A stretch of 64,000 bases of DNA from Bryoerythrophyllum caledonicum (GCA_963971425.1 OZ020525.1:14452187-14516186), one strand, 5' to 3'; positions 11,663-22,089 are shown, counted from the first letter of the stretch. The notes: generated by a model from the sequence alone, not told the origin. Translations and numbers: made by a program.

Positions 11663-12940
11663 ATGCCTTGGAGATCATATGGTAGGAATATGTATTGGTC
11701 TTGGGGTTTTACCCCACATATTTATAAATATTGTCATTGCATATACCATTACGGTATGAATATCTATTTGGAAAACACATACGGGATACACAAACTCAAC
11801 ACACATACATCCATACCACATTTTTACACCACAAAAACACACCATATACCCACACACCACACGCTAGCTCTACTCCTACACACATCTCTAATTACCAAGA
11901 ACACTTACCACCTTGCTTGTCACCTATTACATACACCTCCCAAAACCACAAACAAAGAAACTAGCACAAATACAAACTCACCCCCAAAAATCAAAAAAAT
12001 TGCATACACACTCACATACAAACACACACGCAAATACATAAAGACAAAAACACAAACACCCACACACTCGCACACATATGTAAACACACAAAATAAAACC
12101 ACAAATACACATAAATACACATACACACAAACACATCCATACAACCAAACACACACACATAAGCCCAAAAACACGCAAAATATATACACACACATACATA
12201 TACACACACGCACACACCCACACTTGCAAACAAAAATTCACTTAAAAAATACCGCAAAGAGACACACAAAACCACATCTAAAAAACTATAAACAAAACCA
12301 CACAAACACCATAAAAAACATGCACCCAACGATAACACCCAGAATCACAACAAGTCCCACAAACAAAAACATACACACGTACATAAGAAAAAACACTAAA
12401 ATCAAAAACATAAAAACAAAAGAACACCTAAAATATATACACAAACCAATAAATCAAAAACAACACATTAAACCCCCACACTACAAAATCCTACTACTAC
12501 TGAGTGGAGATATAGAAACCAACCCGAGACCCATGCCTAATGTACTAAAAATACATCCCACAACACATAAGAAAAACGCCAAAATTTACTTCATACCAAA
12601 CACCATAAAACTACAACCAGAATACAAACACATTGCTCAGACATTCTCACCCCTTTTTAAAACCACACATATACTACATCAACTACACAACACAACATAC
12701 CCAAATATTGCCCAATATATACAACAAAAAACTATGCATCCATCAACACATATCTTCTACGCCCTAGTAATTACCACCCACCCAAACATAGACGAATGTA
12801 ACCGTCTCCTAAATTACAAAACCCGATTATTATTACATGGACTAATACGCTATCACGAACCTTATCAAATCTACAAAACCCACCCGAAAGACATATTCAC
12901 ACCCCACACCCTTATACAAAATTTCTTGAAGACAACCTAA
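11663..12940 (+). CDS. LINE ORF2 N-terminal region with 2A-like motif
   Basis: The 425-codon frame is dominated by Thr, His, Lys, Asn and Tyr because the plus strand is A/C-rich and almost free of G from 11800 to 12480. The N-terminal 280 residues look like low-complexity sequence. They end in a hydrophobic LLLLSGDIETNPRP motif (12490-12532), followed by about 135 ordinary residues of unknown function. A frameshift near 12920 moves the reading into the endonuclease frame, which is open from about 12926. Whether translation starts at 11663 or nearer the 2A-like motif cannot be told. Confidence 0.55.
   Translation: MPWRSYGRNMYWSWGFTPHIYKYCHCIYHYGMNIYLENTYGIHKLNTHTSIPHFYTTKTHHIPTHHTLALLLHTSLITKNTYHLACHLLHTPPKTTNKETSTNTNSPPKIKKIAYTLTYKHTRKYIKTKTQTPTHSHTYVNTQNKTTNTHKYTYTQTHPYNQTHTHKPKNTQNIYTHIHIHTRTHPHLQTKIHLKNTAKRHTKPHLKNYKQNHTNTIKNMHPTITPRITTSPTNKNIHTYIRKNTKIKNIKTKEHLKYIHKPINQKQHIKPPHYKILLLLSGDIETNPRPMPNVLKIHPTTHKKNAKIYFIPNTIKLQPEYKHIAQTFSPLFKTTHILHQLHNTTYPNIAQYIQQKTMHPSTHIFYALVITTHPNIDECNRLLNYKTRLLLHGLIRYHEPYQIYKTHPKDIFTPHTLIQNFLKTT
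12490..12532 (+). other. Degenerate 2A-like sequence (…GDIETNPRP)
   Basis: The 2A consensus D-x-E-x-N-P-G-P is present except that Gly is Arg, coded AGA at 12527-12529; a single transition from GGA would explain it. The preceding Leu-rich stretch is typical. In known 2A peptides the ribosome skips the bond between Gly and Pro, so this copy should not skip efficiently. 2A-like motifs near the N-terminus of LINE proteins are known from trypanosome and animal elements. Confidence 0.75.
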
Positions 12941-13080
12941 GTATTATAAACCACGGAAACTCAATACATAAAGAATTATACGACTTTATACATAGTCAAA
13001 CCATACCTCCTTCAAACAACACAATAAAGCAAAAATTCCCTTACCTTCCTAACAAACTAATTGATGAGTCACTAAAATGT

Positions 13081-14478
13081 TTGAACCCCATACCAGAATA
13101 CACCCATCCACCCCCCCCCCCACCCTCCTACCTTCCTCCACAAAACCAAAATATTAACTCAAACAATGAGAACATAAACATAATTACATGGAATGCTTCA
13201 TCCCTAAACAGCGCTCTCCCTAGCCTGCAAGCCTTGATCACACATACAAACACACCGCCGGCCGTCATAGTTATACAAGAAACAAAAATATCGGCCACAA
13301 AATCTACAAAATACATACAAAACATATTTCAAGACTACAAACTTATTTTTAACAACACACATGCACTAACAAGGTGTATCCAACAACGTAGACCATACAC
13401 AGCGGGCCGCGGTGGCCTCCTTACACTAATACACAAGAGATACGCTTTTCCGGGAAACATCAAAAAAATCCCCACCCCAATGCACATATCTCCCTACCTT
13501 CAAATAATTAAAATTACTAATCAACCACTACAAGCCTGGCTAATCTTTCACATGTATATGCCCTCCCATCCCGAAGATACCAGTTTTACTATAGACATAC
13601 AAAACACTATCACATCTGAAATAAATAATAACTCTAATCACACTTACATATTATGTGGAGACTTCAACAGAGACATAGCTTTAATTGGTCGACAAAATGG
13701 AAATCATAACACCCCTCCTCAAACCATAGACTACCAATGGCGCCAATTCACAGAAAACTTAAACTTTACCTACATAAATATTGATACACAATACTCCAGA
13801 CAAGGCGGATACAACTATAGTGATTGGAGCCTAATAGACAGCTTTTATATTAATACAAATAACACTACACAATACACCTCTACAACAAACAAAGATATTA
13901 TTCTCAACTCGGATCACTCGCCTATACAACTTCACATCCCAAATAACATCCTAATCAGTCGCACCCCCATAACCACAAACAAGGACACTATCCGAATACT
14001 AAATCCCATCCCAAAAGATAACTTAGAAAAATTCAACACAAAGTTTTTTGAAAAAAACTCTATACAAATTGACTCTCTCATAAACATCCTTGAAAATAAT
14101 AACCAACTCTCTCAAACACAATGGCACGAAACGTGCCACACCCTTGATACAATTATAAATAATATCTCCAACACCTTGGAACAAACCTGTAAAGCCCAAC
14201 CAATACCTCAAATGACTAATCGATCATCAAAACAAGGCGGCTATCTACTCCGCAAACTCTCCAAAACATGGAAACAACACCTAATCACATACCATACGAT
14301 ACGAAAAACTATTAGAATTGTAAAAAATAACCCACGATGGCGTAATCATCCCATATGTAACGAAATACTAACCTTATACCATACCCAAATCCCTGCCCCA
14401 CCTCCCCCGGACCTACCCCATGATACGTGGATAAAAGACGTTGCACTAATCGAAAAAAATGCTAACATACAAGGCTGA
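13081..14478 (+). CDS. LINE AP-type endonuclease domain (ORF2)
   Basis: The domain belongs to the exonuclease-endonuclease-phosphatase fold that nicks target DNA in LINEs. Landmarks are ITWNASS (metal-binding Asn), VIQETKIS (catalytic Glu), the CGDFN motif at 13654-13668, DSFYIN, and SDHSPI at 13909-13923 with the catalytic Asp-His. The open frame really begins upstream near 12926, since 13081 is a TTG inside it. It ends at TGA 14476-14478 in a context (IQG*KVTTKYS) that continues in the same frame into the RT, so the TGA most likely replaces a Trp codon. Confidence 0.9.
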   Translation: MNPIPEYTHPPPPPPSYLPPQNQNINSNNENINIITWNASSLNSALPSLQALITHTNTPPAVIVIQETKISATKSTKYIQNIFQDYKLIFNNTHALTRCIQQRRPYTAGRGGLLTLIHKRYAFPGNIKKIPTPMHISPYLQIIKITNQPLQAWLIFHMYMPSHPEDTSFTIDIQNTITSEINNNSNHTYILCGDFNRDIALIGRQNGNHNTPPQTIDYQWRQFTENLNFTYINIDTQYSRQGGYNYSDWSLIDSFYINTNNTTQYTSTTNKDIILNSDHSPIQLHIPNNILISRTPITTNKDTIRILNPIPKDNLEKFNTKFFEKNSIQIDSLINILENNNQLSQTQWHETCHTLDTIINNISNTLEQTCKAQPIPQMTNRSSKQGGYLLRKLSKTWKQHLITYHTIRKTIRIVKNNPRWRNHPICNEILTLYHTQIPAPPPPDLPHDTWIKDVALIEKNANIQG

Positions 14479-16212
14479 AAAGTAACTACAAAATATTCCA
14501 AAGACAATATTAAAAAAGCCATCTCAAAATACAGACAACTACACAAAATTAGCCCTAAAAAAATAAATAGGAAAGTTTTTAAAAACTTTGAATCTCCACC
14601 ACTAGATTGTATCACTGACCAATATAATAACATTCTAACTAGCCCGGAAGACATCGCAAACGAAATATTCAACCAACAGACAAAAAATAATAGACCCACA
14701 GTACCAACATGCAACTACCAACCACAACATCTAATTGAATGCACATGCGCAGTACGCCAATACCCATGGCATGACCTAGATGGATTTACCTTAGACAAAA
14801 GAGGTGAACATGAAATTCCATTACACACATACTTCAATAGAGCCATATATGACACATGTCTTCGTAACCTCGGAAATAACAAAGCCCCAGGGCCAGACCG
14901 TATACCGAATTTTATACTAAAAAACATGCCCCCAAGATTTAATAAATTATTATTTCTATTTTTCTTTCATTGCTATAAACAAAAACAAATACCAGCCTCA
15001 TGGAAAACAAGCGCAACAATTTTACTATACAAAAAAGGAGATCCCTCAATACTACCAAACCATAGACCAATAGCATTACCCAACACAATATATAAACTCT
15101 ACACCAATACACTTACCTCAATATTATCCGCATATGGTGAAAAATTTAAAATCCTACACGATAGTCAAGAAGGATTTAGAGCAGAAAGAAGCACCTCTAG
15201 ACAAATACAAACTATAATAGTAGCATTAGAAGACGCAAAATTCACAAATCAAGACATATATATTCTATATGTTGACTTCAAAAATGCATTTGGCTCTATA
15301 GATCACGCCCGACTATTAGCAATAATGACTGATATTGGGTACCCAAAAGATGCAACTGCACTAGTTGGAAATATCTACTCCCAATCATCCACCTACTACA
15401 CCGGTGAACACTTTGATAAAACTAAGCCCATCCCCATTCATAGAGGCACTATACAAGGAGACACCCTTAGTCCATACCTATTCATTATATTTTTAGAACC
15501 ACTACTTAGATGGCTAGAGAGAGGCAATAATGGATACACTTTTGGTACATCACAAGTCACCATAAACTCCGCCGCCTACGCCGATGACCTTGCTACTATA
15601 ACTAACAAAATAAAATCATTACAAACAAAAATCGATAAAATCGACAGATATTGTAAATGGACTGGTATGGACGTAGGCGTCCCAAAATGCGCGGCTACTG
15701 GATGTCCAAACAAATCCAAAATAAACCCAACTACATTTAAAGCCCTAATGCAAGCTTCTAACATCAACTACCGTGGTCAACCAATCCCCATACTACATCA
15801 AAACGAAGCATATGTTTACCTAGGCACAAATCTTGTTCCCTCTCTAAAATGGAAAATCCAAATTCATACAACGACCACAAAACTCATTAGACAATGCAAA
15901 GAACTCACAACCTGCCCGGCCACTATGAAACAAAAAATCAAAATGGTCGACACCGTAATACGTCCCGGGGTAGCATACATCTTCTACGCAGTACCATACT
16001 CTATGCCAGCTATTAAAAAACTTGACCAAAAGATTATAGCCATACAAAAAACCATTTATGGCATGCCAAAATGCTTGTTAAACGCAATAACCCAACTGCC
16101 ACATAACCTATTTGGACTTGAAGCTTTCTCCCTAAAAAATGCCTATTTAAGATGTATCGGGGAACAATTACAAAATGTCCTAAACGACAAAGGTAGGCTC
16201 GGGAAAATATAA
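14479..16212 (+). CDS. LINE reverse transcriptase domain (ORF2)
   Basis: The frame is open from the TGA at 14476 to a TAA at 16210-16212; no Met is needed at 14926. RT motifs in order are NKAPGPD, TSATILLYKKGD, NHRPIAL, SQEGFRAERS, LYVDFKNAFGSI (catalytic Asp at 15274-15276), GTIQGDTLSP, and AAYADDLA at 15571-15594 with the catalytic Asp pair. LGTNLVPSLKW-type thumb motifs follow. The protein copies element RNA at the nicked target. The closing TAA is shared, codon for codon, with the fragment at 5829-6595. Confidence 0.92.
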   Translation, partial: KVTTKYSKDNIKKAISKYRQLHKISPKKINRKVFKNFESPPLDCITDQYNNILTSPEDIANEIFNQQTKNNRPTVPTCNYQPQHLIECTCAVRQYPWHDLDGFTLDKRGEHEIPLHTYFNRAIYDTCLRNLGNNKAPGPDRIPNFILKNMPPRFNKLLFLFFFHCYKQKQIPASWKTSATILLYKKGDPSILPNHRPIALPNTIYKLYTNTLTSILSAYGEKFKILHDSQEGFRAERSTSRQIQTIIVALEDAKFTNQDIYILYVDFKNAFGSIDHARLLAIMTDIGYPKDATALVGNIYSQSSTYYTGEHFDKTKPIPIHRGTIQGDTLSPYLFIIFLEPLLRWLERGNNGYTFGTSQVTINSAAYADDLATITNKIKSLQTKIDKIDRYCKWTGMDVGVPKCAATGCPNKSKINPTTFKALMQASNINYRGQPIPILHQNEAYVYLGTNLVPSLKWKIQIHTTTTKLIRQCKELTTCPATMKQKIKMVDTVIRPGVAYIFYAVPYSMPAIKKLDQKIIAIQKTIYGMPKCLLNAITQLPHNLFGLEAFSLKNAYLRCIGEQLQNVLNDKGRLGKI

Positions 16213-19200
16213 AACGGACTCACGCATTATGTCCTTGCTCAATACGGTGGTGCCGAAAATATGCCTAGAATTAAAAAAACAGGTTGTATAAGATCACCAA
16301 TAACTCGGACATTCTTCCTATTAAAACACATAGCTAAAGTTCACCTGAAGAGTACACTTCCAAATTTCCTCTCTGATCAAACATCATTAGAAAAAATATG
16401 GCGGCAAGAAACACAAAACCATAATACACTCAATGCCCAAATCTCCCAAAAACTTTTACAAAAACTCCTCTCAAAAAACATTTTTGAAATAAAACAAATC
16501 ACTCTACCAAATGGCACACACATCATGAATAATGAGGACTTTAAAACCTTCCACTTCACCCCATCCAAACTAGTCAAAAGTGCATTAAATGTTGCCAAAC
16601 AACTCTTCTGTCACCCAGCATGTCCAAATACAAATGATACAAATTGCAACATACACCCATACTCTTACTTACTCCAAGACCCATTTATCACCATCAACAA
16701 CAACATCCTCCCAAGAAATACCCTACTACCAATCCACCCTCCCAACCCCCCATATCCACGCCACCCCCACCCCCCTACATACATCACCAAAAATCCCACC
16801 ACATACCCTATTAATAACATCATACGTCATGAACATATACAACATCTAGACACCAATAGAATACAAAATTCCTATACAAAATACCTATGCCAATGGCAAC
16901 ACAACAACAATATATTCAATAAATGGCTTCCTCAAAGAAACCTCTTCCCAAGACACGACTGTAATACCTCCACATATAACACCGAAAAACTAAAACAATA
17001 TTACCAAACAATTAAACATAAATTCTACTCAGAAATCATTCAAGCCCACCATCCCCAAGAACAGTTACAAGATTCAAGATCAGTAACTCCACCTATAATC
17101 ATCCCACTTCTAAACATCCATATAACAGAATGTAACCCCGAGACTGATATTTTCACAAACTTAAAAACAATCAGAATAGAAAACAATCAAGCCCTTTTAT
17201 ATGAAGCAAATGGCCGACACTTACACACTATTCCCACTACTAGACTCAAATGGTTATGGAATCAATACAACATAAAACTACAAACACCTACAAACATCGA
17301 ACCAGCAACCCAACCATTTGAAACCGAATTAATTTGGCTATACGAAAGATATAAATACCGCATCCCAAAAAAGAATCCCCTCAAAAATGCACAATACACA
17401 ATACCCACACCTATTCTAGATTCATTAATCTCATCCTTTAACATCGAACAATCATACTTCTCTTCCCCCGTCACATGCCCTGTCAAATTAAAAAAATTCT
17501 ACTCACCCTTTGAAAGAGATAAAATATTTGGCTCCATGGGAAAGGCCTTTGACTATAAATGGGTGGGTAATGGTATAGCTCACCCCCACAATGAGGAGGA
17601 AACTCAACAAGCACTACATTGGGTCCGTCTTGCTGCTAAAAATGACCCACAACACACATCTACACTCATTATTACTCCAGACAAAAATTGGTACCAAAAC
17701 TTCAATCCACAGCAAAGCCCATTTGCAGACTCCCATATCATTGCAATATTTAAAGCAGACTCAATTCCATACGAAGAACCTACTATCCCACTTGAGCTAA
17801 AAAAGCCTAGAGTGGAACCATCTACACTACAAATAATATGTGTTCATCACCAAAACAAAAACCTTGGCACCCTAGAACAACTTGCCAAACTTACCTACAT
17901 AGCAAAAACACTTAACATAAACCAGATATACACAAAGACTGCCCCGCCAACACATATACAAACGCCAGTCAACAGAAACAAAAAATGGTCAAAACTAAAT
18001 TACAACGACAATACACTAGATTACGCCCTACCACTCCCACCCCTCCCAGACTACCAAAATACCTCCTCACCAAAATTTGACCCCGCATATAACTACTATA
18101 CCGATGGCTCCTTCAAACCACCCGAACAAGTTAGTCCGGGCAATTGGCGTAGAGAAAAAGCCGGTTATGGAATATACAATCCTATGAAAGAAACCGAATT
18201 AGCCAAAAGACTACACGGACTACAAAATATCCTAAGAGCAGAACTCATGGCCATCCACAAAACACTAGAAATTATCACAACAAAATACAACAATGAACCA
18301 GCACACATTTTCACAGACTGCATAAACGCACTATATCTATTAAACACCCAAATAACACACCCTACTCTCCACAATAGCCACCCCGACCAAACCATACTAA
18401 AATCAATGGTCCAAATGTTACTAAAAAGAAATCAAACCAGAACCCTACACAAAGTTCGAGCCCATGCTGATATTAATGGGAACGAACAAGCGGATAAACT
18501 AGCAAAAGAAGGCCGAGAAAAATCACACAAAAATGCCAAAGATCTACACGAACATGCCCACGCCACCCCATACTACTTCCAAAAAGAAGATTGGCCCTCC
18601 AAAGAAGACACCCCCGATAAAGGCCCTGTCCGATTCTTGAATAAATACCTCAAAAAACAAGACCTATATAATAACCTTGACACAATCTCAGACAACTTCC
18701 CCAACATAGAAAAGTGGACTAGTAACAACGACATAGACAATGAACTCTCTACAAACTTCTGGAAAAACCCCAACATCACCGACTCACAAATCACATGCCT
18801 TATCAAATTCCGCACCGGACAATACATGGGGAACGCTCGCAAACAACTCTTCTTTGGAATAGAAAGATTCCCATCCATTACATGCCCAATTTGCACATCC
18901 ACGGATCCCGACACATGGCTACATGTTCTACTTAAATGTCAAAACCACCACATACACTCCCTAATCGTCAAAAGACATAACAAAGCCGTATGGGAAATTC
19001 GTAAATTAATTACCTCCCATAACAAATCAAGATGTTTTATCCTCATGAATGCCGGCACTTTTAACAACAACCCACAAGAAAATACAGTCCCACCATGGCT
19101 ACTCCCATGTACATGTGAGACCCAGAAATGCCACTGCAATGCTCGACTCAAACCTGACATACTTTGCGTTAGGGGTCTACCATACAATGACCCCCACCCG

Positions 19201-19556
19201 ACCACATCAACCAAGACTACACCATTCAACTCATCGAATTCACATATTGTAATGATAGATTTTCCCCAGAAACAATCGAAAACAAAATAAATAAATACCA
19301 ACCCCTTATAGATGACATCATTACCCTCGGATGGAAAGTGGACCCCCTTATTGTAATTACTGCCGGTGCTCGAGCCACCACCTATATCCCATCTTTAAAA
19401 ATCCTAGAAGATACCTTCAAAATACCTCTCCACACAATTACTAACACCTTCAAAAACATTAACATCATTGCCATACAACATGCTATGTCCATCCTACTAC
19501 ATAAACGCAAAATTGAAAACAACCAAGCCCTTCCCGCCACACAAGACCCCCCATAA
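16213..19556 (+). CDS. LINE linker, RNase H and restriction-like endonuclease region
   Basis: Reading resumes in the RT frame after the TAA. A long linker (to about 18090) is followed by an RNase H domain with YTDGS, RAELMA, FTDCINAL and HADINGNEQADKL. Next come CPICTSTDPDTWLHVLLKC (C-x2-C-x9-H-x4-C, from 18883), RHN, and KPDILCVRG near 19150. A frameshift in the C run at 19191-19196 moves the end of the domain to another frame: TIQLIEFTYCND, then KINKYQPLIDDI and GWKVDPLIVITAGARA, stopping at 19556. CCHC-RHN-PD...E is the layout of R2-type restriction-like endonucleases. The RNase H call is firm; the endonuclease call rests on motif order. Confidence 0.85.
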
Positions 19557-19838
19557 AACTACCACTTTACTTTATTTTTAATACCTGACATGCAAAGCAC
19601 GCCCTCTTCTCCATTTCTCTCTCCTCCCCAACTTTCTCCTCCCCCCTCCCTTGTTATCCTTCCGATTGGTTGGTTCTGGGATTGTTTGGCTACTTGTTAC
19701 ATAGTGTCTACCCTCGAAAGGGGGAAGTAGTTCCAGCTTGCTAATTCCCTGTCCGGTGGGCAAGGTCTTGGTAGTGGAACGAACAGACACTTTATTCACG
19801 CCGGCCTGGCCCTTTGGAGACCGGCGTTCTTCTTCTTA
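19557..19838 (+). mobile_element. LINE 3' UTR and tail
   Basis: Contains blocks that recur in the other 3' copies: CATAGTGTCTACCC, GGGGGAAGTAGTTCCA, TGTCCGGTGGGCA, GAACAGACACTTTATTCACG and GGAGACCGG.GTTCTTC. It ends in TTCTTCTTA right before the target-site duplication. Confidence 0.9.
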
Positions 19839-19851
19839 TGATGGAAATACA
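19839..19851 (+). repeat. 3' target-site duplication of the LINE
   Basis: TGATGGAAATACA, identical to 9645-9657. Confidence 0.9.
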
Positions 19852-20329
19852 ATGACTAATATTAATATCTAACCCTACAAAATTGAACTTAACCCATGAC
19901 CTAAACTTTGGGGAAAATTTGCACAACATCCGACGGTTGATGGAATAGATTATAGTGTTTAAAGTTACTATATATTGGTAGTGAAAACTGTGGAATTTGG
20001 AGGGTGTACTACTTTAACCATCGATAGATTCTTGCAAGAATTTTTTGACTTTGAATTAGAGCGGTTCACATGTGCACAAGGTTGATAGCTTCGCATTGAC
20101 ATATCATATGTGAAGAAAGTATTCATACACAGTTATTGGTGATTTTTTTGCTTTATTCTACTTGATTGTATACAAAAATGTTCCAACCTCATACGAATCA
20201 AAACAAAAGTTTTGTATGTATGGAGAGAGATCAACAATCACAAACAATGAAGAATGTCTTAAAAACAAAGTTCAATCAAAATTTAAGACCAAAATCAATG
20301 TGCATGTGTGTGAAATACAACATAGTATG
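19852..20329. other. AT-rich intergenic DNA
   Basis: Original target-side DNA to the right of the LINE. No supported gene. Confidence 0.4.
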
Positions 20330-20520
20330 TGGCATGGTATTCATTGTATTCACTGTATTCACTGTATTTTAGTGTATTTGTGTATTTTGTGTTGTATTCC
20401 TAGCTTTTCCAAGAGTTTTATAAATCCAAATCATGATCTGATTGTTGGAGAGTGTTCGTGCAATGAGTGCGTGCAATTAGTTTGTGCAATGAGTGTGCAA
20501 ATTTGAACCTTGTATCTTAA
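20330..20520 (+). repeat. Dispersed repeat C, copy 1
   Basis: Shares ordered blocks with the reverse complement of 48370-48545: GTATTCATTGTA, GTGTATTTT, GTATTCCTA, ATCCAAATCATGATCTG and GTGCAAAT.TGAAC. The type of element is unknown. A short CACTGTATT repeat sits inside. Confidence 0.65.
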
Positions 20521-20788
20521 AGCTTAATTCCTCATGGATGTCGTGCAGATTGAGTTTCAGCACACCCGTAGTCCCATTTTCGGGCTTCCTGGGCGCTAAA
20601 GTGTTAGGGTGCTGGTTTTAAGCACGAAACTCTGTAGGACTTGTTGTGCATGCCATAGCCGAGAAATCAAGATGCCTGGAAGTTCCGTAGGATAGGGTAA
20701 AAGACAAGGTGTCACCTGAATATTCCATGACTGCTTCTGCTGCCATTTAAAAAGGTGAGGTCGTATTGCATCGGTCACAGCACTGAGC
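20521..20788. other. Intergenic, nothing recognised
   Basis: No gene, RNA or repeat identified. Confidence 0.35.
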
Positions 20789-21060
20789 ATATACGCTCCC
20801 CTAAAACCGACATGTTAAGGAATGTGCACATACGGAGAGGGAAATAATTATACTATTATTTTTCAGTGATAGCCAATAGAATTACAATTCCACCCAAGTG
20901 ATTCCATATATTTCGATGAAAATTGAATTAGGTATGAATTTTCAAACTGTGCAGCCATGTTTAGTGGGTGGCCAGCAATAGGTACCCCCCACAATCAACA
21001 ACCAAAAGTAAGGGTCTTGACTAATAGCAAACCCTCATTTGTCTTCAATGGGTGACGTAA
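20789..21060 (-). repeat. MITE-like repeat A, copy 1 (minus)
   Basis: In reverse complement this matches 63540-63760: CTTACTTTTGGT, GGGGGTACCTA, GAATCACTTGG, CTATTGGCTATCACT and GCACATTCCTTAAC. The left end reads CTCCCCTAAAACC, matching the terminal region of the 63-kb copy. The other end is degraded. Confidence 0.75.
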
Positions 21061-21070
21061 ATGTAACTAA

Positions 21071-21412
21071 AATTGTAAAAGTAAAAGTAAAAGTAAAATA
21101 GGAGTAAGTGCCACCTCCTGCGTTGGGTATCCGTAGGCCTTTTACTATATAGAGAGAAGAGATACTATTTATGTGCTATGATTTTTCTGCTCCCGACTTG
21201 TATCATACTATGTTAGTAAGTATGAAGTACATGTATTTGGGGTACACGTACAAATACATGTACTTGGAGCACTTAGAGTACGTTGGAGTTCATATACTCT
21301 GTTCTCCGAGTACGTGTACTCAATAACCCTGGTAACATATAAAGAGTTTAGATTGTACTGTACATAACAAAAAATAGGTTGTTTATCTGGCGAGACTGTA
21401 ACAAAGTCTACG
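21071..21412 (+). repeat. Dispersed repeat D, copy 1 (uninterrupted)
   Basis: Closely similar to 33631-34108 over its whole length, from AATAGGAGTAAGTGCCACC to GTAACAAAGTCTACGACT. It contains several GTACATGTA-type palindromic words. At 21171-21180 it holds ATGTGCTATG once; the 33-kb copy carries a LINE tail inserted at this very site. Confidence 0.85.
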
Positions 21413-21426
21413 ACTGTTTTTAACAA

Positions 21427-21460
21427 TTTATTCATAGTTGTAAGCATTGCAAATGTAATG
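21427..21460. repeat. 34-bp sequence shared with intron 9 of the gene at 34405-41544
   Basis: TTTATTCATARTTGTAAGC followed by ATTGCAAATGTAATGG occurs here and near 38508-38543. The element type is unknown. Here it directly precedes the LINE 3' fragment. Confidence 0.65.
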
Positions 21461-21965
21461 GAAGCTATTGTTAACAAAATAAATAAATACCAACCACTCT
21501 TCAATGATATCCAAGCAGTTGGATGGAAAGTAGACCCCCTCATTGTCATCACCGCAGGTGCTAGAGCCACCACCTTTATCCCCTCAATGACAGCCATTGC
21601 AGAAACATTCAAAATCCCCATGACGACAATAAAAACCACCTTTACAAATATTAACACTATTGCTATCCAACATGCTATGTCCATACTCCTACAAAAAAGG
21701 AAACTCGAAAACGACCAACCAATACAGGACAAGCTAGACCCCCCCCTGGTAATTTCTTTAGCATTTCATTGCATTAAGCCCCCCTGGCGGCATTGGTTCT
21801 TTGATCCTCGTTACTTGTTATGTGATACATAGTGTCTACCCTTGAGAGGGGGAAGTAGTTCCATATTGCTAACCCATGTCCGGTGGGCATGGACTTGATG
21901 GTGGTACAAACAGACACTTTATTCACGTCGACCTCCTTCTAGAGACCGGAGTTCTTGTTTCAACA
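21458..21965 (+). mobile_element. 5'-truncated LINE copy (RLE end plus 3' UTR)
   Basis: The translation from 21476 gives NKINKYQPL, GWKVDPLIVITAGARATT, FIPS and IAIQHAMSILLQKRK. It is a clear homologue of the last 90 residues of the LINE at 19281-19556, here in one open frame. The 3' UTR blocks follow (21828-21960). 5' truncation is typical of target-primed reverse transcription. Confidence 0.9.
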
Positions 21966-22040
21966 CCCAGCATCATAGTAAGGTGAGACAGAATATAACG
22001 AATTTCGAGAGACCGGAGTTCTTGTTCTAACACCCAACAT
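21945..22040 (+). repeat. Duplicated LINE 3' terminus
   Basis: GAGACCGGAGTTCTTGTT followed by AACACCCA.CATCA occurs twice, near 21944 and 22010, about 66 bp apart. The second copy is an extra 3' end without the rest of the UTR. Confidence 0.8.
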
Positions 22041-22089
22041 CACAATCAGGTACAACAGAGGATATTGTATTTTAAGAGCCTGATATAGA

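Larger units (their letters stand above)
9658..19838 (+). mobile_element. 10.2-kb LINE with APE and RLE endonucleases
   Basis: The element is bounded by a perfect 13-bp target-site duplication. Its order is ORF1, a G-poor stretch, a 2A-like motif, AP-type endonuclease, reverse transcriptase, a long linker, RNase H, a CCHC knuckle with RHN, and a PD...E restriction-like domain. The 3' UTR ends in short TTC repeats. ORF2 carries two in-frame stops (TGA 14476-14478, TAA 16210-16212) and two frameshifts (about 12920 and 19191-19196), so this copy is probably inactive though otherwise well preserved. Known families with AP endonuclease, RT and RNase H form the I group; adding a restriction-like endonuclease is the hallmark of RandI/Dualen, first described in Chlamydomonas. 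ORF1 starts only 12 bases from the 5' end, so slight 5' truncation is possible. Confidence 0.9.

Noticed and set aside
11920..12338. Cys/Val-rich minus-strand ORFs of 87-108 codons
   Set aside because: Reverse complement of the A/C-rich LINE stretch; composition alone explains them.
20162..20506. 114-codon Cys/His-rich ORF
   Set aside because: Overlaps repeat C and a short CACTGTATT repeat; no conserved pattern.
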